Source: Lachnospiraceae bacterium
GTDB taxonomy: Bacteria > Bacillota > Clostridia > Lachnospirales > Lachnospiraceae
DNA length: 64,000 nt
Direction of reading: 5' to 3'
NCBI GenBank assembly: GCA_017467805.1
Contig: JAFUKJ010000065.1
Coordinates: forward strand, 1-64,000
Part shown: positions 36,297-44,945 of the stretch, piece by piece
Layout: every line of letters begins with the position of its first letter
Position numbering within the stretch: position 1 is the first letter of the stretch
The notes under the pieces: model-generated
What the model was told of the DNA's origin: nothing
Databases searched by the model: none
What the model saw: only the letters and a program-made list of their open reading frames with translations
Position numbers and translations under genes: made by a program

Positions 36297-37421
36297 ATGA
36301 AAAAGAGAAAAAGAATATCGCTTGCGATTTGTCTGGCATGTATTTTGATGATGCTGATGCCAATGACTGCAAGTGCTAATTCGCTTGCATGGACAACCTT
36401 TGACAATGGAGTCATGGTAATTAATGGAACGATGGTAACTGTGAGAGTAGCTTACGATACCTTGTACATAGAAGGAACAGGAGAAATACCTGATTATACC
36501 TTGGATACTCTGACATCAAGACCGTGGAACGGCTTGGATTTTAAAAAGGTATATATTGCAGATGGCATTACCAAGATAGGCAGCTATGCTTTCTATGGAA
36601 AGTCTAATATTAATTATGTTACAATGCCTGCAACTACTTTTATTCAGGATGGTACAGCATTTACAGGTGTTGCATCGGATGTTATTTTCAGAGTAACAGG
36701 AACAGGATGTGCTTATAAGCAGTTTAATACTATTTTATATAGCAGTATAGACAGTATTTCAGCGAATACACCAGTTTCTTATTATAGTGGTGAGAAATGC
36801 TCCATTATTATGGATAATGACAGTATGGCACAGCAGATGAGAGTAACAGCTTATCCATATTTGAAGTATATATATTCGGCTACTGATACAGACAGTCCAT
36901 GGAACTCAAGAAAAGATATGACGGATGGCGCGCCATTCCAGTCGCTTGCAACGATTGATGCAGAGAGTAAGGAGACAATATTCGATACTATGACTGCACA
37001 GATAAAGCCTCAGGGTACACAGTACATGGAGACTATTTCGTATTTTCTTGATGGTTATACCTATTTACGGGCATATAATATGACTTTGACAACTGGAAGT
37101 AATTATCAGTTCGTGAAATATACAACAGATTATGAAAAGTATGTATTGAAGCTTTCGACAGTGGATCAGGTGCCATATAGAGAGTATCGACTGATACAGA
37201 TTATGCCGACAGGACATGTTTTATATCTGGAGGATTTGGATGACAATAAGGAGACGGTAACATTTTCAACATTCTATCCGTCAACAACTTATGCATTGGT
37301 ATATAAGGATAATTATTTAGGTGCTTCGAATGGAAGTTCAGCTACTGACAGTGAGGCAGCTATGGCAGAGTACAATTTCATTATGAGTATGCTGCCTTCT
37401 AATAATATAGTTAGCAAATAA
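36297..37421 (+). CDS. Secreted BspA-like leucine-rich-repeat protein
   Basis: A 374-residue protein with a basic start, a hydrophobic signal core and an ASA cleavage site near residue 26. Residues ~65-125 contain KVYIADGITKIGSYAFYG and a following repeat, the BspA/LRR_5 pattern found in surface adhesins. The remaining two thirds carry no motif I know. The ATG at 36297 follows AAGGAAGGG. It is probably exported and acts at the surface; no LPxTG anchor or dockerin is visible. Confidence 0.7.
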   Translation: MKKRKRISLAICLACILMMLMPMTASANSLAWTTFDNGVMVINGTMVTVRVAYDTLYIEGTGEIPDYTLDTLTSRPWNGLDFKKVYIADGITKIGSYAFYGKSNINYVTMPATTFIQDGTAFTGVASDVIFRVTGTGCAYKQFNTILYSSIDSISANTPVSYYSGEKCSIIMDNDSMAQQMRVTAYPYLKYIYSATDTDSPWNSRKDMTDGAPFQSLATIDAESKETIFDTMTAQIKPQGTQYMETISYFLDGYTYLRAYNMTLTTGSNYQFVKYTTDYEKYVLKLSTVDQVPYREYRLIQIMPTGHVLYLEDLDDNKETVTFSTFYPSTTYALVYKDNYLGASNGSSATDSEAAMAEYNFIMSMLPSNNIVSK

Positions 37422-37427
37422 AATGAT

Positions 37428-37452
37428 AAAGGAGTGGTCTTCCACTCCTTTT
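37428..37452. terminator. Bidirectional terminator
   Basis: AAAGGAGTGG and CCACTCCTTT form a perfect ten-base stem with a TCTT loop, followed by TTTTG. It separates the LRR gene from the convergent PHP gene. Confidence 0.85.
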
Positions 37453-37463
37453 GTATTGCAAAT

Positions 37464-38231
37464 CTAGGCTTCTGATAGAGCCTTTTTTCGTCTGCGATAT
37501 CTGGCAATCCATGCAAAACGATTATAGAGCCAGAAGGATTCTATTAATAAATGATGGAAAATGCCCATTCGATGCTTGACCGTGCCATGATATAAATGTC
37601 CGCCGCATGTAACGGGCTTGTGCGCTTTGATATATTGAATAAGGTCCGATTCGCAGGTAATTGGCTCTTCAAATTTCGTATATGCTGTACCTACGCAATT
37701 GGCATGGTGCGAATCGCTGCCACCTGTTGTTGGTAGATTGTATTTGGCAGCAAGTGCCTTGGCGTGTACGTTAGACTCCAAATCTTCACAGGCATTGAAG
37801 CCTTCCAAAAAATCAAAATTAGCCATAAGCTCAGGATGTTTTTTATAGAATTTAGTCTGTGTGATGCTTAGATGACGGTCACCAAAGGGGTGAGCAGGAC
37901 CTAAGATACCACCATAAAAATGAACAATCTCCTGTAAAATTCTGGCAGGAAGTCCACGGCATTCCAAAAGCGGAAGCTTTACGTTTTCTGGCATAATAAC
38001 AAGGATGTGTCCTGCATCTATGGTATCATATTCGATTCCCTTTAATACCACAAAGTCGGAGATATTATTTTTTAAACAGTGTTTATACTTTCGATAGCCA
38101 TTGTAGGAATTGTGGTCAGTCACAACCATTCCCTGAAACCCTTGATTCTTTAAAAGACCGATATATTCGGCAATCGTTATTTTACCGTCAAGGGACCCCT
38201 CTTTTGTATGACAATGCATATCAAATTTCAT
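37464..38231 (-). CDS. PHP-domain metal-dependent phosphoesterase
   Basis: A 255-residue protein with all PHP motifs: FDMHCHTKEGS, VVTDHNS, GPAHPFG and GGSDSHHA. These histidines and aspartates bind a trinuclear metal site. Relatives hydrolyse small phosphoesters or nucleotides (for example 3',5'-bisphosphates). The substrate is unknown here. A TGGAGG site lies upstream of the minus-strand ATG. It is transcribed alone. Confidence 0.8.
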   Translation of the reverse strand: MKFDMHCHTKEGSLDGKITIAEYIGLLKNQGFQGMVVTDHNSYNGYRKYKHCLKNNISDFVVLKGIEYDTIDAGHILVIMPENVKLPLLECRGLPARILQEIVHFYGGILGPAHPFGDRHLSITQTKFYKKHPELMANFDFLEGFNACEDLESNVHAKALAAKYNLPTTGGSDSHHANCVGTAYTKFEEPITCESDLIQYIKAHKPVTCGGHLYHGTVKHRMGIFHHLLIESFWLYNRFAWIARYRRRKKALSEA

Positions 38232-38420
38232 GTGTAACCTCCATTAAACTGAAACAACACTCAACAAACATTTTATATGAAATAATAGAAATTATCAAAG
38301 ATTAGAATATGGAATTTAAGGAAAAAAATTCATGAAATTTAGTAGGGGAAATTTGGTTATAATTAAGATTTGCATAGTATTTTGTTAAGAGAAAATGAAA
38401 ATTGTATAAAAGTGTGTGCA

Positions 38421-38454
38421 TATATTGACCGATTGTCAATATATCGGCTACAAT
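38421..38454 (+). promoter_or_regulatory. Promoter with inverted repeat over the -35 box
   Basis: TTGACC (38425-38430) and TACAAT (38449-38454) with 18 bases between form a SigA-type promoter. A perfect inverted repeat, TATATTGAC-N5-GTCAATATA (38421-38443), covers the -35 box and looks like a repressor site. Confidence 0.65.
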
Positions 38455-38499
38455 AGGTTTTGTTAATTGTGCAAAATGGAGAAAGGGTTAAGGTGTAAA

Positions 38500-38901
38500 A
38501 TGATTGAGAATGGTATTTTTAAGATATGGACTAATGAAGATGGAAGACGAATTGTATATTCCAGAGGAAAGGGTGTAGCATCTGCAGATGATGTTCAGGG
38601 CTTGATTGATGCGATTATGGAGCTTTCTGCGCAGTGGCAGGATGAGAAGGGCTTTGCATATATGGCATTTATTGAGAACTTAGAGCAGGTAGAGCCGATG
38701 GCAAGTGAGAAGTATGTATTGCTGCACGAGACGATGTCTAAGTCACACTGTAAGTGTATTGCATATATCGAAGGTAATTCATATGAGGTTTCGGTGCAGG
38801 CATCAAAGCATAAGAAGCGTTCAGAGTCTCCAGAGACTGTGAATAAGTATTTTGCAATCGAAGAAGAAGGCTTACATTGGTTTGAAGAGTTTGGATTCTA
38901 G
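38500..38901 (+). CDS. Hypothetical protein, possibly STAS/SpoIIAA-like
   Basis: A 133-residue soluble protein. The order of alternating strands and helices, with a YSRGKGVASADDVQGLIDAI segment, resembles STAS or SpoIIAA-like folds, but there is no conserved phosphorylation motif that I can point to. The ATG at 38500 is chosen because AAGG at 38490-38493 lies before it; TTG 38467 and ATG 38476 are alternatives in frame. It has its own promoter with an operator-like repeat. Confidence 0.5.
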   Translation: MIENGIFKIWTNEDGRRIVYSRGKGVASADDVQGLIDAIMELSAQWQDEKGFAYMAFIENLEQVEPMASEKYVLLHETMSKSHCKCIAYIEGNSYEVSVQASKHKKRSESPETVNKYFAIEEEGLHWFEEFGF

Positions 38902-38993
38902 GACAAGTTAGTTTAGGCATACAATTGTAATGAAACTTCAATACAATACATTCAAGCTACAATGTATGGGAGTATAAGGAAAGTGATAAAGGA

Positions 38994-39674
38994 ATGAACA
39001 AGAAGATAAAGAAATTGTGCCAGAGATATAAAATACTCATTATTATGGGGATTTATATGTTGGTATATTTGACAGCGTTTTTCTTTTTGGAGCAAAGAAA
39101 GACGACATACCATATTATACGTTCGGGATTGGATGGTTATATTCCGTTTTGTGAGATATTTATCGTGCCGTATTTGTTATGGTTTTTCTATGTTGCGCTG
39201 ACTGTAATTTATTTGTGTTTTAAGGAAAGTGATGAAACGAATAGACTTGCGGTATTTTTGATGATTGGTATGACGGCATTTATTGTGGTATCGGCGATTT
39301 ATCCGAATGGTCACAGATTAAGACCGCAGAGCTTCGAGAGAGATAATATATTTACATATATGGTTTCTTTGTTGTATCAGACAGATACTTCAACGAATAT
39401 TTTGCCAAGTATTCATGTTTACAATTCTATCGCAGTGATGATTGCAGTAGCGAGAGCAAAGGAGTTCAGACAGCATAAGCTTGTGAGCTTTGGAATGCAG
39501 GTACTGGGACTCCTCATTATTCTCTCTACAATGTTTTTGAAGCAACATTCTGTAGTGGATGTAATGCTCGCATTGATTTTGGCAGCAGTAGTACAGGTTA
39601 TTGTCTACCGCAGACCAAATGAACAGGAAGATGTAGAAACTGGACTGATTACGAAACGTTCGATACAGTCGTAG
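38994..39674 (+). CDS. PAP2-family membrane phosphatase/transferase
   Basis: A 226-residue protein with about six membrane spans. PSIHVYNS (the PSxH motif) and the late STMFLKQHSVVDVMLA (histidine and aspartate of the third motif) match the PAP2 superfamily close to inositol-phosphoceramide-synthase-like members. The first K-x6-RP motif is partly visible as HRLRPQSFERD. It probably acts on lipid phosphates at the membrane. Its last ~70 bases overlap, in antisense, the antitoxin gene below. Confidence 0.75.
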   Translation: MNKKIKKLCQRYKILIIMGIYMLVYLTAFFFLEQRKTTYHIIRSGLDGYIPFCEIFIVPYLLWFFYVALTVIYLCFKESDETNRLAVFLMIGMTAFIVVSAIYPNGHRLRPQSFERDNIFTYMVSLLYQTDTSTNILPSIHVYNSIAVMIAVARAKEFRQHKLVSFGMQVLGLLIILSTMFLKQHSVVDVMLALILAAVVQVIVYRRPNEQEDVETGLITKRSIQS

Positions 39675-39805
39675 CTTTCTTCCGGCATTATATAAACTTT
39701 GCGGTTATTCTTTAGGGTAAGAGTAACCGCTTCTTTATTTTCATTTACCTGGTTACATACGTTGTCAAAATCATTCTTAAGGGTTGTAAAAGAAATCTCG
39801 TTCAT
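39605..39805 (-). CDS. Orphan Phd/YefM-type antitoxin
   Basis: A 66-residue protein starting MNEISFTTLKNDFDNVCNQV and continuing NRKVYIMPEESYDCI, which fits the DNA-binding half of Phd/YefM antitoxins. The usual C-terminal toxin-binding arm is shortened and is read from the antisense of the PAP2 gene. GGAGG (complement of 39811-39815) supports the start at 39805. No RelE/YoeB-like toxin gene follows, because the PAP2 gene occupies that place. It is probably a solitary regulator or the remnant of a toxin-antitoxin pair. Confidence 0.6.
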   Translation of the reverse strand: MNEISFTTLKNDFDNVCNQVNENKEAVTLTLKNNRKVYIMPEESYDCIERFVISPVSTSSCSFGLR

Positions 39806-40109
39806 GGGAACCTCCATTTTAATTAATTGATGTCACTTTGGGGAATTAGTAGTGACTTTCCTAATAATACATAAAAAGTGTTTTGATTTCAAGTACAATT
39901 CGGAAAATAAATTTGAAAGTTTACATAATTGTGTAGAATGACAAAAATTAAAAGAATGTTTTGTGAAACTTTGGCAAATGTTAGGAACTGTGTAAAGAAT
40001 GTATGAAAATAAGGGAATTGATAGAGTGCTTTAGGGAGAGAAGTAAAAACTTATGTAAATCGCACAATTAAAATAGTGCAGTTTACCTATAGAATATTCT
40101 GTAAACCTA

Positions 40110-40118
40110 TGCTATACT
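40110..40118 (+). promoter_or_regulatory. Extended -10 promoter of the structured RNA
   Basis: TGCTATACT is an extended -10 element. A weak -35 (TAGAAT at 40090-40095) lies 17 bases upstream. A GTTTAC...GTAAAC inverted repeat at 40081-40106 overlaps this region. Confidence 0.5.
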
Positions 40119-40120
40119 AC

Positions 40121-40316
40121 AATTGTTATATCGGATATGGAATTTAACAGTTGCATTTCCAAACCGAACGACATAACTTTTATTACTTGAATATTTTACT
40201 TGAATGATTACTAGATTAGACGGTTTAAGGCTTGCATGGAATGACATAATTGGAGATGTGAACTTTGATACCATAAGTATAACAACTAAGCTCTCGCTTT
40301 TAGCGAGAGCTTTTTT
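40121..40316 (+). ncRNA. Structured small RNA, 6S-RNA-like
   Basis: A stretch of about 190 bases with a promoter in front and a strong terminator behind, but no open frame. Its ends pair: TTGTTATA (40123-40130) with TATAACAA (40278-40285), and TATGG with CCATA just inside. Further in, CATTTCC pairs with GGAATG and AAACCG (40161-40166) with CGGTTT (40221-40226). One long rod closed by its ends, with a large unpaired centre, is the 6S RNA architecture, and the size fits. The identity is inferred from shape only; 6S RNA binds the housekeeping RNA polymerase. Confidence 0.5.
40288..40316 (+). terminator. Terminator of the structured RNA
   Basis: AAGCTCTCGCT and AGCGAGAGCTT form a perfect stem with a TTT loop, followed by TTTT. 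Confidence 0.9.
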
Positions 40317-40321
40317 ATGTA

Positions 40322-40338
40322 CAAATTCGGGTTTGTCG
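40322..40338 (+). repeat. Left terminal inverted repeat
   Basis: CAAATTCGGGTTTGTCG, the exact reverse complement of 40944-40960. It begins six bases after the terminator of the structured RNA. Confidence 0.85.
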
Positions 40339-40943
40339 GACTAGCGGACGGTACTCTGGCCTTCTCCACGGAACGAACTATGGTTTAACGCAAAAGTAGA
40401 CGCCACGAGTAGAGTTATTCTAAGCGTTTTTATATAAATGTTCGAATACGTACACAACCGATGGATATTCGACATCCATGTCTCAAATCCATCTGCCGCC
40501 TTCGTCCAAGCGGCGGCTTGCTATGTATCTCAAAAACGACAAGAATAACTAACTACTCTCCGCAATACTTTTGCTTATAAATCCATAGTTCTTTCCTTGT
40601 GTGGAGCAGGACAGAGTACCTGCGCGTACAACAAATACATCTTTTGTGATTAGGTGATTAAAAGCAGCTAAAACAATGTAATTGGGAATATAGAAAAAAA
40701 TCATCTCAGGCTTCACAATTTTAGCCTGCTTTTGCTTGTTTTCATGGGTAAAATAGAAGTTTTTGTGAATATACAAGAAAATGTTTCTTGTATTCACAGA
40801 AAAACTCGAAAATTTGTGAAGTGAAAGAACTATTTTTTCTATATTTACAAATTCCCTTTTCTAATACGCTTTTATCCGATTACCTAGGTGCAAGCACTAA
40901 CAGCTTTCGAATGAAACCAGTTAGTGCGGGCGCCGAGCTAAGT

Positions 40944-40960
40944 CGACAAACCCGAATTTG
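40944..40960 (-). repeat. Right terminal inverted repeat
   Basis: CGACAAACCCGAATTTG, the exact reverse complement of 40322-40338. Similarity continues inward imperfectly (ACTTAGC against ACTAGC). Confidence 0.85.
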
Positions 40961-41024
40961 GGGAGATGATGGTGTGGAAAGTAGTTCTACAATTAGTGAA
41001 AATTGCATAAAATGTAAATCAATG

Positions 41025-41062
41025 AAAAAGATAAGGTATTTATTGTACTTTATCTTTTTTTA
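41025..41062 (+). terminator. Terminator-like hairpin before the M13 peptidase gene
   Basis: AAAGATAAGG pairs with CTTTATCTTT and is followed by a T-run. It ends only 31 bases before the ATG at 41093, so it could end readthrough from the element or act as an attenuator. Confidence 0.65.
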
Positions 41063-41092
41063 AGGTAAAATATTATGTAAAGAGGTTTTGTA

Positions 41093-43141
41093 ATGAAAAA
41101 AAGATGTGTAATGAGGAGGCTGATAGCCTCAGGGGTGGCAGTCATTCTGGCGTTTTCGATAACGGGATGCTCCTTGACTGCAAAGCGTTTGTCGAACGCA
41201 TTAGATGATGGAACGATTTATATTACTGAAGACGTAGAGAACGTTAGATATCAGGACGATTTTTATGAATATATTAATGAAGAGCTTTTAGATGAGGTAG
41301 AGCTTGGAGCGAGTGATGCGCAGTGGTCATGGTTCGGAGAGCTGGATGCAGTGGTTGCTTATGATATGAAGCAGATGATTCGTGAGCTGTCAAAGAGCAA
41401 GGAAGAATACCCTAAGGGAAGCTCTGAGCAGAAGATTCGTGACATGTATGAGTGTATCAGTAATATGGAGAACCGTAATGAGACAGGACTTGGTCCGTTA
41501 CAGCCATATCTTGATATGATTCGTGGCGCAGAGAGTATAGATGAGTATGTAGAGGCGCTTGCAGACTTAAGTGGGCAGTTTGGCTTTAGCAGTATTGTAG
41601 GCGGTTATTATATAGACCAGGATAAGGCGGATTCAAGTCGCAATGCCGTTTATCTGATGTATGCGGATACCCTGATTGGCAAGGAATATCTGGAGAATCC
41701 GCAGCTGCAGTCATATGTTGATGTGTATTACGAATATATGGTGGATATGTTGGTAGAGTTTGGTATGTCTGAAGAGGAAGCGGTTAAGGTGCAGGGACAG
41801 ATAGATGTTTTATTGAGGGACATCTGCGCATCTACTCTTTCTACGGAGCAGTATTATGCACCGTCTGTTACCTATAATGTATTTACGAAGGAAGAGCTTC
41901 AGGAGCTTTATACCAATATTAATATAGATGAGATGTTAAGTCGGCTGCGTATTGATGTAGCAGATACCTATGTGGTAATAGACGTGGAGCAGGCAAAGAA
42001 GATTAATACGCTTTTGGTGGAGGAGAATCTTCAGGTACTGAAGGATTTTTCGACCTTTGTCATGCTAAATGATGTAGCAGAGTATTCGACGGAAGGGTAT
42101 GCTAAGCTCTATGACAATATGACAAATATGCTTTATGGTTTGTCGGAGAGTGCCAGTGATGAGGATACCTGGATGTATCTGACTCAGGATTTGCTGCCAT
42201 GGGATTTTGGTAAGATATATGTAGATAGATATTTTAATCAGGAGAGTAAACAGCAGGTAGAGGCGATGATTGAGGAAATTATCGATGCATATAAGGAAAT
42301 TATAGCAGAGCAGGACTGGATGAGCGATACTACGAAGGCGAAAGCAATTAAGAAGCTGGAGACTATTCGTGTTAAGATAGGATATCCTGACGAATGGCCT
42401 GATAGTATGGAAATGATGCAGGTAACGCCTATTAGTGAAGGTGGAAGCCTTTTATCCAATCTTCTGGTAAATATGCAGGTATCAATAGAGGATTCGCTCG
42501 ATGATATAGGAGAGGAAGCTAATCGTGATGAGTGGGGGATGACGCCACAGATGATTAATGCTTATTACAATCCTAACAACAATGAAATTGTATTTCCTGC
42601 GGCGATTTTGCAGAGCCCGTTTTATGATGTAGAGGCTGATTATGCACAAAATCTTGGCGGAATCGGTTTTGTAATTGCTCATGAGATTAGTCATGCATTT
42701 GATTCAAATGGTGCTGAGTTTGATGAGAATGGTAATTATAATATCTGGTGGACCGAGGAGGATTATCAGCGTTATCAGGAGTTTGCGCAGGAGATTGTAG
42801 AATATTATGAGTGCTATAAGGTGATAGGGGAGCCTGTGAATGGCACATTAACATTGTCGGAGAATATAGCGGATTTGGGAGCAATGGCATGTATCACCAG
42901 AATTTTGGAGGGGGATACAGCAGCACTAAGCGATGCTTTCATACAGTTTGCGTATATTTGGGCAAGTGAGGAAACGGTAGAGTATCAGCTATACTTGTTA
43001 GGATATGATACACATGCGCCGAATAAGGTTAGAGTGAATGCTGTTTTAAGTGCATGTGATGCCTTTTATGAGGTATATGATATCGCTGAGACGGATGGTA
43101 TGTATGTACCGCCAGAGAATAGAGTAGGGATTTGGAAATAA
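41093..43141 (+). CDS. M13-family (neprilysin/PepO-like) zinc metallopeptidase lipoprotein
   Basis: A 682-residue exported protein. The signal peptide ends in the lipobox SITGC (Cys26), so it should be lipid-anchored outside the cell. The zinc site is VIAHEISHAFD (His530, Glu531, His534) with the third ligand in ENIADLGA (Glu590), as in neprilysins and PepO. These enzymes cut short peptides. AGAGG precedes the ATG. It is followed after 33 bases by a secreted SH3-like protein, possibly in the same transcript. Confidence 0.9.
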   Translation: MKKRCVMRRLIASGVAVILAFSITGCSLTAKRLSNALDDGTIYITEDVENVRYQDDFYEYINEELLDEVELGASDAQWSWFGELDAVVAYDMKQMIRELSKSKEEYPKGSSEQKIRDMYECISNMENRNETGLGPLQPYLDMIRGAESIDEYVEALADLSGQFGFSSIVGGYYIDQDKADSSRNAVYLMYADTLIGKEYLENPQLQSYVDVYYEYMVDMLVEFGMSEEEAVKVQGQIDVLLRDICASTLSTEQYYAPSVTYNVFTKEELQELYTNINIDEMLSRLRIDVADTYVVIDVEQAKKINTLLVEENLQVLKDFSTFVMLNDVAEYSTEGYAKLYDNMTNMLYGLSESASDEDTWMYLTQDLLPWDFGKIYVDRYFNQESKQQVEAMIEEIIDAYKEIIAEQDWMSDTTKAKAIKKLETIRVKIGYPDEWPDSMEMMQVTPISEGGSLLSNLLVNMQVSIEDSLDDIGEEANRDEWGMTPQMINAYYNPNNNEIVFPAAILQSPFYDVEADYAQNLGGIGFVIAHEISHAFDSNGAEFDENGNYNIWWTEEDYQRYQEFAQEIVEYYECYKVIGEPVNGTLTLSENIADLGAMACITRILEGDTAALSDAFIQFAYIWASEETVEYQLYLLGYDTHAPNKVRVNAVLSACDAFYEVYDIAETDGMYVPPENRVGIWK

Positions 43142-43174
43142 ATGTGTAAAAGACGTGCATAAGGGGGAGACATC

Positions 43175-44092
43175 ATGAGAAGAATCAAAAGACGAGACAG
43201 GAAGTCTAAGGTCGTTAGGGTAATGTCGATGGCATTGCTGGCAGCCATGCTTGCAGGAACAGGAGCGATGGCATCTGTAAGTGCTACCGAGTTTATAGGG
43301 ACGCAGTATACGGTAGAGGAGACATCGGCTGTATTGTACAGCTGTAAGGGTACGGTAGCCTATGCGTCACCTGATTTTAATTCCGTAATGGTTACAACGA
43401 TTAACGCTAATCTGCCTGTTCAGGTAGTGGGCGTGACATCGAATGGCTGGTTTCAGATAGATTTGGGTACGATTTGCTATGTACCTGGCTATTCTCTGAC
43501 ACAGGAGCCTACGGGTGAGGCTAAGGTGGTTTATACGGAAGAGCAGATTCAGGATTTCATCAGGGGTACTTATGCGTATTATGACAATGCAGAGCTTTCC
43601 TCTTTTACTGTTGAAGAGATTGAAGAGATGAATGCTACAATGTATATTCGATATATGGATTCTTTTTTAGCGGGAAATGGATTGGCGCAGGATTGTATCG
43701 TGCAGACAACAGGAGATACTTTACAGGCATTTTATGAGGAAGCCTGTCAGGAGGATTCGGAGTACACCTATATGTCTATGCGTAATTTTCTGACACTGTA
43801 TCGCAATGAATATCTGGAGCAGAGCTACTGGGGACCATGCATGAGTGTTGATGAATTGAAGATTACATTGAACAGAGCATTGAGATACGGTGAGGATGAG
43901 TTTATTACCGTCTATAAGAATGCTACTGTAGGTTCAGATAAGACAAAGATGAATAAGGTAATGTCCCAGTTGAAGGAAACGATGCTGGCAGAACAGGGTG
44001 TTATGTTCTCTTATCAGATGAGCTACGGCTCATATGAAACGGAAGAGGGTAATACTGCTTCGGGCTGGATACTGGAATTTGCAAGAGGATAG
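43175..44092 (+). CDS. Secreted protein with N-terminal SH3-like domain
   Basis: A 305-residue protein with a very basic start, a hydrophobic signal (about residues 17-37) and an SVSA cleavage region. Residues ~50-105 have an SH3-like (bacterial SH3) pattern ending in GVTSNGWFQIDLGTICYVPG, closely like the domain of the carboxypeptidase two genes downstream. The rest has a helical region I do not recognise. It probably binds cell wall. GGGGGAGA precedes the ATG. Confidence 0.65.
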   Translation: MRRIKRRDRKSKVVRVMSMALLAAMLAGTGAMASVSATEFIGTQYTVEETSAVLYSCKGTVAYASPDFNSVMVTTINANLPVQVVGVTSNGWFQIDLGTICYVPGYSLTQEPTGEAKVVYTEEQIQDFIRGTYAYYDNAELSSFTVEEIEEMNATMYIRYMDSFLAGNGLAQDCIVQTTGDTLQAFYEEACQEDSEYTYMSMRNFLTLYRNEYLEQSYWGPCMSVDELKITLNRALRYGEDEFITVYKNATVGSDKTKMNKVMSQLKETMLAEQGVMFSYQMSYGSYETEEGNTASGWILEFARG

Positions 44093-44102
44093 AGGTATAT
44101 AG

Positions 44103-44930
44103 ATGAAGAATCATATTGCTTATATTGACCGACAGGGAGAGTATTATTGCAGAGCTGTTCATGCGGTGATGAGTGATAAGAAGGATCAAATGATATGTGG
44201 AATTGGATGTCCCTGCTTTCAGGGAAAGACGAAAGAGGGGTATCCGATTTGCAGATATAACAGTGCGTGTGTTGCAGACGATACGATTACGCCAGACAAG
44301 CTGTACCAGATGGTGCAGCAGGAGATTGAAGATGGAAGAGAACCACTCTTTCCAATAACAGATGGAGATTCGCCAGAAGTACTAAGAGCATACGATTTTG
44401 CAGCGAAAGCACATGCAAAGCAGCGACGTAAGGGTACACAGCTTCCTTATCTGACGCATATTATTACCACGATGAAGTATGCTAAGCTGCTGACAGATGA
44501 TACAGAAGTATTAATTGCTGCAGCACTTCACGATACAGTAGAGGATACATGGGTTACCTTAGAAATGGTCTGTAAGGAATTCGGTGACAGGGTAGCGTGG
44601 TATCTTGAGGCAGAGACGGAGAATAAGAGGACAAGTCTTCCTGCAAGCGATACGTGGGAGCTTCGTAAGCAGGAGAATATTAAGCATATTCATCAGGCTA
44701 CGACAGATGTAAAGATGATATTTCTTGCCGATAAGGCGGCGAATGCAGAGTCTTTGGTTCGAGAGCTTCATCAGGATGGTGAGATTCTTTGGACCAAGTT
44801 CAATCAAAAGGATAAGAAGAAGCATGCGTGGTATTACAGAGAGTGTGCAAATGCTCTTTGGGAATTTGCAGATACAGAGGTGTATCGTTTGCTAAGAGAG
44901 TATATACAGGTATTGTTTCAGGGAATTTAG
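44103..44930 (+). CDS. HD-domain protein, RelA/SpoT-type alarmone hydrolase-like, with Cys-rich N-terminus
   Basis: Residues ~95-200 match the (p)ppGpp hydrolase domain: AYDFAAKAHAKQRRKGTQLPYLTHI, then AAALHDTVEDT with the metal-binding HD pair. No synthetase domain is present, so it resembles small alarmone hydrolases (MESH1-like). The N-terminal ~60 residues contain six cysteines (CGIGCPC, then CRYNSAC), probably a metal-binding module not typical of the family. It lies between two wall-associated proteins. Hydrolysis of (p)ppGpp or a related nucleotide is inferred. Confidence 0.7.
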   Translation: MKNHIAYIDRQGEYYCRAVHAVMSDKKDQMICGIGCPCFQGKTKEGYPICRYNSACVADDTITPDKLYQMVQQEIEDGREPLFPITDGDSPEVLRAYDFAAKAHAKQRRKGTQLPYLTHIITTMKYAKLLTDDTEVLIAAALHDTVEDTWVTLEMVCKEFGDRVAWYLEAETENKRTSLPASDTWELRKQENIKHIHQATTDVKMIFLADKAANAESLVRELHQDGEILWTKFNQKDKKKHAWYYRECANALWEFADTEVYRLLREYIQVLFQGI

Positions 44931-44945
44931 AATTACGAAGGAAGT

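Larger units (their letters stand above)
40322..40960. mobile_element. 639-bp non-coding fold-back element with terminal inverted repeats (MITE-like)
   Basis: The ends are a perfect 17-base inverted repeat. Inside there are two large imperfect fold-backs. Hairpin A pairs 40344-40422 with 40541-40626, sharing blocks such as GGTACTCTG, CTCCAC, GAACTATGG and GCAAAAGTA. Hairpin B pairs 40651-40780 with 40784-40886 round a near-perfect core (GTGAATATACAAGAAA against TTTCTTGTATTCAC). Smaller hairpins lie at 40470-40520 (ATGGAT/ATCCAT and GCCGCC/GGCGGC) and at 40894-40927 (GCACTAAC/GTTAGTGC). No transposase is encoded, and no clear target duplication is seen. It may be a non-autonomous element or a large structured RNA. 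Confidence 0.6.

Noticed and set aside
39818-40080. Gene-free stretch upstream of the structured RNA
   Set aside because: No frame, repeat or clear promoter apart from the antitoxin's leader could be supported; left as AT-rich spacer.
40441-40540. attC-like integron site suggested by the small hairpins
   Set aside because: No integrase gene or conserved core sites (GTTRRRY/RYYYAAC) are present; the hairpins are parts of the larger fold-back.
40549-40797. 82-codon minus-strand frame inside the fold-back element
   Set aside because: It follows from the inverted repeat sequence, has no ribosome binding site and resembles no protein family.
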